Shown piece by piece: positions 1 to 10,188 of a stretch of DNA of 64,000 nt. The stretch comes from Nitrospira sp. ND1 (GTDB lineage: Bacteria; Nitrospirota; Nitrospiria; Nitrospirales; Nitrospiraceae): assembly GCF_900170025.1 (NCBI RefSeq), contig NZ_FWEX01000006.1, forward strand, positions 1,883,089 to 1,947,088. The letters run 5' to 3'. The translations under genes were made by a program, and so were the position numbers. The notes below the pieces were generated by a model. It saw nothing but the letters and a program-made list of their open reading frames with translations. It did not search any database and was not told the origin of the DNA. The stretch's first letter is position 1, and each line of letters starts with the position of its first letter.

Positions 1-1886
<1,886 letters not shown>

Positions 1887-1897
1887 TCAGCTCCTAG

Positions 1898-2020
1898 CAG
1901 GATGCTGACAATGTCCGCCGGCGGCGTGCTCGCATCGTGCAGGCCCTCCACGTACCGCAAGGGTACGCCTCGGCCCTCCACTCACTGCGGCCTTGCCGGA
2001 CAGCCACGTTGAGCATCCTG
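1898..2020 (+). repeat. Dispersed palindromic repeat A, copy 1
   Basis: A 123-bp intergenic element between gyrB and dnaN. Its ends are a perfect 9-bp inverted repeat, CAGGATGCT (1898-1906) and AGCATCCTG (2012-2020). A central hairpin GTACCGCAAGGGTAC lies at 1952-1966, followed by the family word CTGCGGCCTTGCCGGACAG. It shares these words with the copies near 11.5, 29.0, 33.6 and 41.4 kb. No transposase is present. Confidence 0.8.
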
Positions 2021-2039
2021 TAAAAAGGCATTCCTATTG

Positions 2040-3170
2040 CTAAATTTTGATCGGCATCACGACGCATTTGAATCCGGGACTCTCGGCTTCCTGAATCAGG
2101 CAGGGGCTCAAGGCCGTGTCCATTTGCAACGAGACCGATTCTCCATCCATGACGCTCAATGCATCTAAAAGGTAACGAGCATTGAATCCTGTATTGAGCG
2201 CCTCACCCTCATATCGGGCCACCAGTTCTTCCGTGGCTTCTCCATAATCCGGATTGCTCGAAAACAGAGTCATGCCGCCGGGAGCAAAGGACACCTTCAC
2301 GGCATTGGCCTTGTCTTTCGACAACACCGAGACCCGTCGCAACGCGCTCTCCAGCAGCCCGCGATTGACCACAATGCGCTTGCCGCTCTCTTTCGGGACC
2401 ACCTGCTGGTAATTGGGGTAATTCCCCTCCATGAGGCGGGAGGTGAGGAGGAGGCCGCTCTTGCGGAAGATCATGAGATTCTTGGTGAACCCGATCAAGG
2501 GCTCTTCGTCGCCCCCCTCTTCCAGCAGCCGCCGCATTTCCTGCGCCGCCTTCTTCGGGATGATCGCTTTGATATCCTGGGCCGGCTGCTTCGCATTCGG
2601 GGTACCAACTTCGCGCTCCGCTACGGCCAGGCGATGGCCGTCGGTGCCGACCAGTCGCAGGAGCGTGGTTTTCTTTTCAGTTGTCGTCAAGCTCACGAGC
2701 AGGCCGTTCAGGATGTATCGCGCATCATTGTCGCCCGCGGCAAACAGCGTCTTGCGAATCAATTCCAACAGACCCGCCCCGGCCAGCGGCGTCAGCCCCT
2801 CGCGTTCGATGGAGGGCAACGCCGGATAATCGCCGCTCGGGAGACCAACCACCTTGAATTGACTCTTCCCGGCCTGGATCGTCGTCCAATTGTTGTCGCC
2901 GGACGTGAGTTCGATTTCACCGCTCGGCAACTCCTTGATGATCTCGTACAGCTTGCGGGCGGAAATCGTCACGCCGCCCGCTTCGAGGACCGTCGCTTTG
3001 TAGAGGCCCCGCATCCCGATCTCCAGGTCGGTGGCGACAATTTCAGCGCCGTCGTGCTTCGCTTCCAGTAAAATGTTCGAGAGGATGGGCATGGTGTTTC
3101 GTTTTTCAACGACACCCTGCACCCGCTGCAATCCCGTCAACAATTCCTCTCGTCCGATGCGTACCTTCAT
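2040..3170 (-). CDS. dnaN: DNA polymerase III beta subunit (sliding clamp)
   Basis: Ring-shaped processivity clamp of the replicative polymerase. The 376-aa product has the usual family length (about 366-380). It shows the conserved start MKVRIGREELLTGLQ, the VEKRNTMPILSN segment, the ILNGLLV and TDGHRLA motifs, and the C-terminal MPIKI that forms the partner-binding pocket edge. It lies 22 bp downstream of dnaA on the same strand and is probably co-transcribed with it. Nothing unusual is visible in the protein. Confidence 0.97.
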   Translation of the reverse strand: MKVRIGREELLTGLQRVQGVVEKRNTMPILSNILLEAKHDGAEIVATDLEIGMRGLYKATVLEAGGVTISARKLYEIIKELPSGEIELTSGDNNWTTIQAGKSQFKVVGLPSGDYPALPSIEREGLTPLAGAGLLELIRKTLFAAGDNDARYILNGLLVSLTTTEKKTTLLRLVGTDGHRLAVAEREVGTPNAKQPAQDIKAIIPKKAAQEMRRLLEEGGDEEPLIGFTKNLMIFRKSGLLLTSRLMEGNYPNYQQVVPKESGKRIVVNRGLLESALRRVSVLSKDKANAVKVSFAPGGMTLFSSNPDYGEATEELVARYEGEALNTGFNARYLLDALSVMDGESVSLQMDTALSPCLIQEAESPGFKCVVMPIKI

Positions 3171-3192
3171 GGTCGGTCTCCCTCAGCGGGCC

Positions 3193-4533
3193 TTACGCCC
3201 TCAAGATCTGTTCTTTCAGGCCTTCCAGCGTCGTGTGCAGGGTGCTGTCGGCTTCCTTGGCCTTCGTGATCTGCCGGCAGGCGTGAATAATCGTCGTATG
3301 GTCCTTACCCCCGAACTGGCGGCCGATTTCAGGAAATGAGGCGTCGGTGAGCTCCCGGCAGAGATACATGGCGATCTGGCGCGGGTGCACCAACGTTTTG
3401 CTCCGACGGCGCGATTTCAAATCGGCAATCTTCAAATGATACTTCGACCCCACTGCCTCTTGAATATCTTCGATGGAGACAATCTTCTTTTTGTCCCCGA
3501 TGAGATCGCGCAAGACGTTCTTAGCCATGTCGAGCGTGATCGTTTGCCCCGTCAGCGAGGAATAGGCCCCGACCCGCACGAGCGAGCCTTCCAGCTCACG
3601 AATGTTGTTCTTCATCGTGGTGGCCAGGAAGTGAATCACATCCTCGGGCAGCGCAATGCGTTCGTCCTCGGATTTCTTGCGCAAGATGGCGATGCGGGTC
3701 TCCACGTCCGGCGGCTGCAGGTCGGCAATGAGCCCCCATTCGAACCGCGAACGGAGCCGCTCTTCGATGTCCGGCATGTCCTTCGGAAAGCGGTCACTCG
3801 ACAGGACGATCTGTTTATGGGCTTCATAGAGGGTATTGAACGTATGAAAGAACTCTTCCTGCGTCCGCTCTTTGCCCGCCAGAAATTGAATGTCGTCGAT
3901 CATCAACATATCGACGTTGCGATACCGCTTACGCAGGTCGATCATCTTGTCATAACGAATAGAATTGATGACTTCGTTCGTAAACTGCTCGGTCGTCAGG
4001 TAGGCGATGCGGAGGTCGCTCCGCTCGGCCAGGTAGTTGCCGATCGCATTCAGCAAGTGGGTCTTGCCCAATCCCACACCACCATAGAGAAACAGGGGGT
4101 TGTAGGCTTTGGCCGGTTGTTCGGCCACGGCCATACAGGCCGCGTGGGCGAACTGGTTTCCTGCCCCGACCACGAAACTCTTGAAGGTATATTTGGGATT
4201 CAATTGCACGCCGCGTTTTGATCGAGACGCAACGAATCCACGCCCGGCCGTATCCGCCGGCCCACTCTCCTGTTGAGCGGGCGAAGAGGAGGGAGCCTGC
4301 TTGTGATTGACGACAAAGGACACGTCCAAGTGGCCGCCCCCTTGCGCAACGGAAACCGCTTCCGCCAGGAGATCGCGGTAATGCTCTCCTAACCACTCGC
4401 CGAAAAACTTGTTCGGGACTGCAAGATACGCCGTCGTCTCTTCAATCCGGTCGAGTACAACAGGAGTGAACCAGGTTTCAAAGACCTGCTTCGGAACCTT
4501 TTCCTGAATGTACACCAGGGCGTCATTCCACAT
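3193..4533 (-). CDS. dnaA: Chromosomal replication initiator DnaA
   Basis: AAA+ ATPase that binds DnaA boxes and melts oriC. The 446-aa protein has domain I (DnaB and partner contact) at about 1-80 and a short linker rich in Ser/Pro/Gln at about 80-105. The AAA+ core has Walker A GGVGLGKT at 151-158 and Walker [10 protein letters not shown] at about 209-217. The C-terminal DNA-binding domain has the signature [15 protein letters not shown]. The ATG is at 4531-4533. The upstream 356 bp hold DnaA boxes, so the gene is probably autoregulated. Confidence 0.98.
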   Translation of the reverse strand: MWNDALVYIQEKVPKQVFETWFTPVVLDRIEETTAYLAVPNKFFGEWLGEHYRDLLAEAVSVAQGGGHLDVSFVVNHKQAPSSSPAQQESGPADTAGRGFVASRSKRGVQLNPKYTFKSFVVGAGNQFAHAACMAVAEQPAKAYNPLFLYGGVGLGKTHLLNAIGNYLAERSDLRIAYLTTEQFTNEVINSIRYDKMIDLRKRYRNVDMLMIDDIQFLAGKERTQEEFFHTFNTLYEAHKQIVLSSDRFPKDMPDIEERLRSRFEWGLIADLQPPDVETRIAILRKKSEDERIALPEDVIHFLATTMKNNIRELEGSLVRVGAYSSLTGQTITLDMAKNVLRDLIGDKKKIVSIEDIQEAVGSKYHLKIADLKSRRRSKTLVHPRQIAMYLCRELTDASFPEIGRQFGGKDHTTIIHACRQITKAKEADSTLHTTLEGLKEQILRA

Positions 4534-4889
4534 CTAATTAGTCCTATAAACTCAATATCTTATGAATGTTCACAGCCTTATACACAGGTGTGGATAAATA
4601 CATAGGAAGCCCTGGTTTTATTGATCGCTCAATGAGAAGACGCGCGCGCTTCTTGTGGACATCTGAGAGACCGGCCGACTGTTCATCTTTTCCGTGCACA
4701 CGTACCCTCACCTTATCCCTGAACGCCCCCTGCCTTATACACCATCTCATCAACATGGGCTAGGCTCTTCGATCGTCAACGCCCACGGACCTCTTCGCAT
4801 TCATCCACAGAACCCACATAGCCTACTCCTACTCCGACGGCTCCGGTTCTTCTCTTTATTAGGAAGATAACTAAGAGAAGAGAGCCGGA
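4534..4889. other. Candidate oriC, part 1, and dnaA promoter region
   Basis: A gene-free 356-bp stretch upstream of dnaA. Matches to the DnaA box consensus TTATNCACA are TTATACACA at 4578-4586 and, on the other strand, TGTGGATAA at 4589-4597. These two sit 2 bp apart in opposite orientation. Weaker matches are TTATACACC at 4735-4743 and TCATCCACA at 4801-4809. The first 60 bp next to dnaA are A+T-rich. Position and boxes support an origin element and a DnaA-controlled promoter. The unwinding element itself is not certain. Confidence 0.7.
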
Positions 4890-5162
4890 TCACAGCACAA
4901 TGGTTGAATCATGCTCCGCAATCAAGCCGACTAGCTCTCGATAGGAGATGATTTTTCCGGAAGCGGCGGTTGCCGCACTGCCTGATGCAGATGGAAGCAC
5001 GTAAATCGGTCCGGGGAACGCCGGTGAAGACCCCACCGCCTCTTCCAGGAGGACCAACGAGCAGACGCCTGACGACACATCCGTCGATGCGGAAGGCAAC
5101 AGGGATTGAGCCGGATCAGAAATCGGTCGTCGGAGTAGATACAACGTTTTACGGGCAGACAT
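4890..5162 (-). CDS. DsrH/TusB-like small protein
   Basis: A 90-aa protein resembling the DsrH/TusB subunit of sulfur-relay complexes. It begins MSARKTLYLLRRPISDPAQS, has a VCSLVLLEEAVG strand-helix, and ends with a short ALIAEHD-type tail typical of the family. It is the third gene of a minus-strand trio with DsrF- and DsrE-like genes, 15 bp after the DsrF-like gene. In sulfur oxidisers the DsrEFH hexamer transfers persulfide sulfur. Here no other dsr or tus gene is nearby, so the substrate is unknown. Assignment is by motif and context. Confidence 0.72.
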   Translation of the reverse strand: MSARKTLYLLRRPISDPAQSLLPSASTDVSSGVCSLVLLEEAVGSSPAFPGPIYVLPSASGSAATAASGKIISYRELVGLIAEHDSTIVL

Positions 5163-5177
5163 GAGATTCCATAGAAG

Positions 5178-5555
5178 TTAAAAGACCAATACCCGGTCGG
5201 CTGCGGCCATGGCCTGCCGGGCCGATTCAGAAGAACCGACAGTGACTGCGAATCCCTCTTGAAGCTCGGGAGCCGGGCCGGATGGAAACACCAGGAGAAA
5301 CGGAATCTGGAGATGCTCGAAGGAGGGAAGATACTTTTCGAGAATCTCGATATCGACGATATCATCCGTCTCTTCCGCCAGCAGCTGAACGGCCTGTCCC
5401 ATGAGAATCACCGTAATCGGGTTCTCTCCGGCAGCCAATCCCAATGCGATGCGCAAGGCCTCGACCGGACGAGCAGACGTTCGCGGGTCTTCACGAATAA
5501 TCAGCACGATGGATGTAGTGGCCGCCACAGTCGTTCCTTCAGACAATCGTCTCAT
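5178..5555 (-). CDS. DsrF/TusC-like protein
   Basis: A 125-aa protein with the DsrE-fold: a beta strand TTSIVLIIREDP, then RIALGLAAGENPITVILMGQAV and a C-terminal RQAMAAADRVLVF. This fits DsrF/TusC. The start at 5553-5555 overlaps the stop of the DsrE-like gene as ATGA, so the two are translationally coupled. With the flanking DsrE- and DsrH-like genes it probably forms a heteromeric sulfur-carrier complex. No clear catalytic cysteine is seen, consistent with a structural subunit. Confidence 0.72.
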   Translation of the reverse strand: MRRLSEGTTVAATTSIVLIIREDPRTSARPVEALRIALGLAAGENPITVILMGQAVQLLAEETDDIVDIEILEKYLPSFEHLQIPFLLVFPSGPAPELQEGFAVTVGSSESARQAMAAADRVLVF

Positions 5556-5872
5556 GTAAAAGCCAGAAACCGGTCGCAGCCGTTCACAATATTCGACAGC
5601 ACGACCAGGCCGCAGAGAGAAATGCGGGAATCGAGAGCATCGGTCGAGACTCCATGCTGCTGGCATCCATAGGCGCAGACAAACAATTTTATACCTCGGC
5701 CAACGAGTTCGGTATAACGAGGGTCACGAAGATTCTTCACTCCCTCATCGATGAAATATAGATAGAGATCAGCACCTTCGGTCAGCGCCTCAGAAGCGAG
5801 CTGAGCCACCGTCTCGACGCTGGGGTGTGAGGGGGGTGTGGATAACAGGATGCCGAACTTCTTGGCGCTCAT
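5552..5872 (-). CDS. DsrE/TusD-like sulfur carrier protein
   Basis: A 106-aa DsrE-family protein: N-terminal strand FGILLSTPPSHPS, helix VETVAQLASEAL, then ADLYLYFIDEGV, and the cysteine-bearing loop FVCAYGCQQHGVS. That loop sits where DsrE/TusD carries its persulfide cysteine, so this is the likely active subunit of the trio. It is the first gene of the operon and starts just downstream of a DnaA-box cluster. One DnaA box (5837-5845) lies inside its first codons. Which sulfur acceptor it serves cannot be told from this window. Confidence 0.75.
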   Translation of the reverse strand: MSAKKFGILLSTPPSHPSVETVAQLASEALTEGADLYLYFIDEGVKNLRDPRYTELVGRGIKLFVCAYGCQQHGVSTDALDSRISLCGLVVLSNIVNGCDRFLAFT

Positions 5873-5990
5873 AGGAATTTTGTCTGTGGATAATCTTTAA
5901 GAGTGATTAAGAATCAATAACTTATAGATGTAAAATAGAATGCGGAGCGTACGAATTCTCGGAGGGAAAGTCAACTAGAAAAAGGGCTCT
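5837..5990. other. Candidate oriC, part 2 (DnaA boxes plus A+T-rich stretch)
   Basis: Two perfect DnaA boxes in the same orientation, TGTGGATAA at 5837-5845 (inside the DsrE-like 5' end) and at 5885-5893. They are followed by a markedly A+T-rich run from 5891 to about 5942, which could be a DNA-unwinding element. Together with part 1 next to dnaA this would make a bipartite origin enclosing the dsr trio. The same gap must hold the promoter of the dsr operon. hisS ends at 5994. Confidence 0.65.
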
Positions 5991-5993
5991 GAA

Positions 5994-7250
5994 TTACCTG
6001 TTGACGAGCCTGGTGCGGAGGGCGGTGGCGAGGTCTGAAATCGGGATGTCTTCCTGGGCTTTTGTCTGCATATTCCGGAGGGTGGCGACACCTTTCGTCA
6101 CTTCATCGTCACCAAGGAGGATCGTATAGAGAGCATTGAGGCGATCGGCCTGACGCAAGTGGGCCTTGAGTGACGCCGCACGGAAATCCATGTCAGCCGG
6201 CACTCCGGTTCGACGGAGTTCATCGAGCAGCGTAAATCCGACACCGACAGCCTGAGTGCCAAAAGCAGCGACATAGACCCGAGGAATGGCCGGCACGACC
6301 ACTGTCTCCGGTAACATCAGTGCAATCCGTTCCAGCCCGACGGCGAATCCGACCGCCGGCACGGCGGCTCCACCAAGCTGTTCGACGAGACCGTCATAGC
6401 GTCCACCGGCACCGACGGCATTCTGCGCACCCAAATGGGAGCAGGTAACCTCGAATGCGGTGAGACAGTAATAGTCCAGGCCACGGACGAGCCGAGTGTT
6501 CATGTGAAACGGGATACCCACCGATTGCAGGCCGGTCGTCACGCGCTCGAAATGGTCCCGCGCTGCGGGTGACAAGGAATCGGCCAGGCAGGGAGCATCC
6601 TCGGTAGCCGATCGGCATTCCGGAACTTTACAGTCGAGAACACGTAACGGATTCGTCTCGATCCGGCGCTGGCAATTCCCGCAGAGGCGACTTTCCACAC
6701 CGTTCAGAAACGCTACCAGGAGCGGTTTGTACCGGGCCCGGTCCTCCGCATACCCTAGATTGTTGATTTCCAGGGTCAATCCCGGCAGCGTGAGGTCGGA
6801 CAAGAGTCGCCACAGCAGCGACATGACTTCGACATCGGCCCGCGGGTCGGCCACACCGAACGATTCCACCCCGAACTGATGAAATTGCCGCAAACGCCCG
6901 GCCTGGGGACGCTCGTGGCGGAACATCGGCCCGGCGTAACAATATTTTTGCGGCCGCGGATCGGCGGCCCGGTTGTGCTCGATGAATGCCCGGACTGTCC
7001 CGGCCGTCCCTTCCGGGCGCAGGGTCAGGGACGATCCGTCGCGATCGGCGAAGGTGTACATTTCCTTCTCGACGATATCGGTCGAGGCGCCGATGCTGCG
7101 CGCGAACAAGGTCGTGGTCTCGAAAATCGGGACGCGGATCTCTTGAAAGCCGTAACGGAGGGCCCACTGTCTGGCGGTATCTTCGATGAATCGCCAGCGA
7201 GGGGACTCCTCAGGCAGGAGATCTTTCACACCCTTAATCGCTTTAATCAT
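5994..7250 (-). CDS. hisS: Histidyl-tRNA synthetase
   Basis: Class II aminoacyl-tRNA synthetase that charges tRNA-His. The chosen ATG (7248-7250, MIKAIKGVKDLLPEE) gives 418 aa, the usual size. An in-frame extension upstream has no family similarity. Motif 2 region FRHERPQAGRLRQFHQFG, the histidine-specific LVRGLDYYCLTAFE, and motif 3 GFAVGLERI are all present. The C-terminal anticodon-binding domain starts at about residue 320. It stands alone on the minus strand, divergent from the ThyX-family gene. Confidence 0.96.
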   Translation of the reverse strand: MIKAIKGVKDLLPEESPRWRFIEDTARQWALRYGFQEIRVPIFETTTLFARSIGASTDIVEKEMYTFADRDGSSLTLRPEGTAGTVRAFIEHNRAADPRPQKYCYAGPMFRHERPQAGRLRQFHQFGVESFGVADPRADVEVMSLLWRLLSDLTLPGLTLEINNLGYAEDRARYKPLLVAFLNGVESRLCGNCQRRIETNPLRVLDCKVPECRSATEDAPCLADSLSPAARDHFERVTTGLQSVGIPFHMNTRLVRGLDYYCLTAFEVTCSHLGAQNAVGAGGRYDGLVEQLGGAAVPAVGFAVGLERIALMLPETVVVPAIPRVYVAAFGTQAVGVGFTLLDELRRTGVPADMDFRAASLKAHLRQADRLNALYTILLGDDEVTKGVATLRNMQTKAQEDIPISDLATALRTRLVNR

Positions 7251-7333
7251 GGCTCTGTTATTGGGTCTCCCGGGAGTTCGAGCGGGACTATAGCGGCGGT
7301 CCAGCGGGCAAGTCAACGCGGCAAGCTCCGTAT

Positions 7334-7374
7334 CTCGTGAAGCGTCATCCGTATCTCGCTCTGGGCTTCACGAG
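7334..7374. repeat. Perfect inverted repeat in the hisS/thyX-like divergent gap
   Basis: CTCGTGAAG at 7334-7342 and CTTCACGAG at 7366-7374 form a perfect 9-bp inverted repeat with a 23-base spacer, in the 252-bp gap between two divergent genes. It may be an operator or a short dispersed palindrome. There is no second copy clear enough to decide. Confidence 0.5.
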
Positions 7375-7502
7375 CGAGAAGAGACGAGAGACGACCGTGT
7401 TGCGCCGGCCTTTCTGCGAGAGTATAGTGCCCACCTTGTAAACACGGGCGTCCACAAGTACTCTGCTCAATCACAAGCCGCTGGACTCGCTTCTCTAAGA
7501 CT

Positions 7503-8984
7503 ATGACTACTCAAGGCCGCCGTGTGATCGCCCTGGCTCCGATGCCGCCGGAAAAATCCGCCTATGCCCTCGCGCGGTATAGCCGGTCCCCGGACTCCAT
7601 CGAAGAGAGCATCAAATGGGTCCACGGCCATTCCTCTGAAAAATTCTGGGAACAGTTTTATTTCGACTACGGCCATGGTTCGATCGCGGACCTGGGCCAT
7701 GTGATCATTTGCTTCGAACAGATCTCCGAGCTGGCCGCCATCCGCCTGGAGGATGAACCCGTGTGGGACGGACAGGCCAAGTCGAGCCGGTATCAGAACT
7801 TTGCGTCGACCAGCTGGTTCGTACCGGATACCATTCGCGGGCAGGAGACCGAAGCGACGTATCTCGGCATTCTCCGAAGTCTCGCGACGGTCTACCGTGC
7901 CCTCCATGACCCCTTGAGCCAGTTTCTCACCGAACGGGAGCCTCGACCCGAGCACATGACCCCCGCAGCCTATCAACGGGCGATCACCGCGCGGGCATTC
8001 GATGTGACCCGATATCTGCTACCGCTGGCGGCGCAGACGAACGTCGGCCAGGTCGTCAGCATTCGCACCCTCGAAAAGCAGATTACCCGCCTGTTGTCGT
8101 CTCAGCTGCCGGAACTTCGCCTGCTGGGAGAAGAGCTGCAGGAAGCCTGTCGGAAAGCGCCGGTCAATCTCTGGGGCGAACTGTCCGGACAGGCGGCAGG
8201 CTTGGGCGAACCCATGGCGCCGACCCTCGCGCGGTATGCCAAACCGAATGTGTATCAGGCAGAGGTCTACAGCGACCTGGCCCGGTATGCGAAGGAAGCG
8301 CTGAAGGGCACCGGGTTGGATCAACCGACCGCCTGGGGCGCCGCGGAACCGGTGGACTTGATCGAGCCGCACCATCCGCTCGACGAAGTCGTCGCCACGC
8401 TGCTCTATCGCGCCTCGCAAGCCCCCTATCGAAAGATCCTCGCGGTCGTGCGGGACTGGACGGAGAAACAGAAGCAGGACACCATCGAAATCGCCTTTCA
8501 GAAACGCGGGCCGCATGACGAATTGATCAAGGAGTTCCGCAGCGGGTATGCCTTTGTGTTCGATGTGATGATGGACATCGGCGGGTGGCGCGACATGCAC
8601 CGGCACCGGCGCTGCCAGCAGGTGCAGCAGAACTTCACCACGGTGCACGGGTTCGAGACACCGCCCATTCTGGCGGAAGCGGGGCTCGACCACGAATACC
8701 GCAAAGCCATGGGGCATGTAAAATCCGATATCGAACAACTCCGGAAATCGAGCCAGGAAGCGGCCATGTATGCCATCCCGTTCGGATTTTCCGTGCGCTG
8801 CCTCTTCAAGATGGACTATGCGGAAGCGGAATACATTGCGAAATTGCGTTCCGGGGTGAAGGGGCACTGGTCCTATCGCACCATCGCCTGGCTCATGAAA
8901 CAGAAACTGACCGAACGATATCCCATTCTCGGCGCGCGCATGCAGGCGACTCCGCCGGATGTGCAGGACGCGCTGACGCGCTGA
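7503..8984 (+). CDS. Double-length ThyX-family (FAD-dependent thymidylate synthase-like) protein
   Basis: A 493-aa protein of the ThyX superfamily, about twice the length of classical ThyX (about 220-250 aa). The N-terminal half has FDYGHGSIADLGHV and a degenerate signature, AKSSRYQNF. The C-terminal half repeats the fold with RDMHRHRRCQQVQQNF near residues 362-377, which carries the RHR of the ThyX motif RHRxxSxNExS, but the serine is replaced. Either half may have lost activity. Classical ThyX makes dTMP using methylene-THF and FADH2. Whether this protein does is not shown. It is followed 19 bp later by a TPR gene. Confidence 0.8.
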   Translation: MTTQGRRVIALAPMPPEKSAYALARYSRSPDSIEESIKWVHGHSSEKFWEQFYFDYGHGSIADLGHVIICFEQISELAAIRLEDEPVWDGQAKSSRYQNFASTSWFVPDTIRGQETEATYLGILRSLATVYRALHDPLSQFLTEREPRPEHMTPAAYQRAITARAFDVTRYLLPLAAQTNVGQVVSIRTLEKQITRLLSSQLPELRLLGEELQEACRKAPVNLWGELSGQAAGLGEPMAPTLARYAKPNVYQAEVYSDLARYAKEALKGTGLDQPTAWGAAEPVDLIEPHHPLDEVVATLLYRASQAPYRKILAVVRDWTEKQKQDTIEIAFQKRGPHDELIKEFRSGYAFVFDVMMDIGGWRDMHRHRRCQQVQQNFTTVHGFETPPILAEAGLDHEYRKAMGHVKSDIEQLRKSSQEAAMYAIPFGFSVRCLFKMDYAEAEYIAKLRSGVKGHWSYRTIAWLMKQKLTERYPILGARMQATPPDVQDALTR

Positions 8985-9003
8985 GCGGCGCGCCGCTTTC
9001 ATC

Positions 9004-10041
9004 ATGAGCACGCACCAAGACAGAATCGAAACGGCCCTCCTGGCAGACGACTGGGACCGGGTCGGGTATGAGGCGTCGGAATGGGCCCGCGCGCTGGAGA
9101 CCGCCGGTGAAAAAGATCCTCGCCCGTACTTCGCCTTGAACGTCACCCACCTGATTCGCGGGGAATTCGCCGACGCCTGGCGGGTGTATGCCCGCGCGCT
9201 GCAGGAGACGGACGACATCGAGCGCGTCCGGGAGTGGGTGCACTCCATCGCGGATCGGCACGCCGGCAATGCTCAGACGCATCTGGTGCAGGGATTGTTT
9301 CTGGCGCAGTCCGGCCAGTCGGAACAGTCGATGGCGTCCTACAAAGAGGCCGCGAAGCTGGCTCCGCAATCGCCCTATCCCCATTATTTTCTGGCCCAGA
9401 TTCACGAGCGGGCGGCGCATTTGGAGATGGCGATCAAGGAATATCGCGAGGCGGTCAAGCTCGCTCCGACATTTGCGCCGGCGCGCACGAACCTCGGCGT
9501 GGCCTACCAGGAGCAGGGGCGGCTTGAAATGGCCATTCCCCAATATCGCGAAGTGATCAAGCTGAATCCCCACGACGCGCTGGCCCATGCCAATCTCGGC
9601 TGTGCGCTTGCGGAGCAGGGCAAATTCGAACCGGCGCTGCAAGCCTACAAAGAAGCTCTACGGCTCAATCCGCGAGATGCGGAAATCCATTTCGCCCTCG
9701 GCGGAGTTTATGAGACCAAGGGGCGGACCGATCTTGCCCTCAAGGAATACCGCGAAGCGACGCAGCTCAATCCGGAACTCGCCTCGGCCCATACCGCGCT
9801 TGGTTGGCTGTTGATGGAGCAATCGAGAGCATCGGAGGCCATGGAGGCCTTCAGCAAAGCCGTGAAGGCCAACCCGGAGGAGGCCCAGGCCCTCTACGGC
9901 ATCGGGAGGATTTACGCCGCCAAGGGCAAGCGGGAAAGTGCCGCCGAAAACTTCTCCAAAGCCATCCGCTTCGAAAAAGATCCCACCAAAAAAAACGCCA
10001 TCATGAACGCCCTCTTCGCCAGCGGCCAGACAGGGGATTGA
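9004..10041 (+). CDS. Tetratricopeptide-repeat protein
   Basis: A 345-aa soluble protein made of tandem 34-residue TPR units from about residue 85 to 335, with repeated signatures such as AHANLGCALAEQGKFEPAL and HFALGGVYETKGRTDLALKEY. There is no signal peptide or membrane segment. TPR arrays mediate protein-protein contacts. The partner is unknown. It is close behind the ThyX-like gene (19 bp) and probably co-transcribed. An 11-bp inverted repeat follows its stop. Confidence 0.85.
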   Translation: MSTHQDRIETALLADDWDRVGYEASEWARALETAGEKDPRPYFALNVTHLIRGEFADAWRVYARALQETDDIERVREWVHSIADRHAGNAQTHLVQGLFLAQSGQSEQSMASYKEAAKLAPQSPYPHYFLAQIHERAAHLEMAIKEYREAVKLAPTFAPARTNLGVAYQEQGRLEMAIPQYREVIKLNPHDALAHANLGCALAEQGKFEPALQAYKEALRLNPRDAEIHFALGGVYETKGRTDLALKEYREATQLNPELASAHTALGWLLMEQSRASEAMEAFSKAVKANPEEAQALYGIGRIYAAKGKRESAAENFSKAIRFEKDPTKKNAIMNALFASGQTGD

Positions 10042-10051
10042 GCAGCCGAGG

Positions 10052-10123
10052 GATGTGCTTCCTTGCTCGCGGATCGCGCGCCCTTGGAAGGACCTCGATC
10101 GACGCGCGGAGGGGAAGCACATC
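10052..10123. repeat. Long-looped inverted repeat after the TPR gene
   Basis: GATGTGCTTCC (10052-10062) and GGAAGCACATC (10113-10123) are perfect 11-bp complements separated by 50 bases, which themselves contain CGCGGATCGCGCG. No T-run follows, so a classic intrinsic terminator is not supported. It may be a processing hairpin or a remnant of a mobile palindrome. Confidence 0.45.
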
Positions 10124-10188
10124 ATCTCAGCTCCTCTGGAGAGGTTATGTGGACGGTTGTTGCCCAAACCCTGGACCGCTAACAGTTC

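Noticed and set aside
7317-7502. tRNA-like fold in the hisS divergent gap
   Set aside because: There is only a 9-bp inverted repeat; no cloverleaf, T-loop or CCA end could be drawn.
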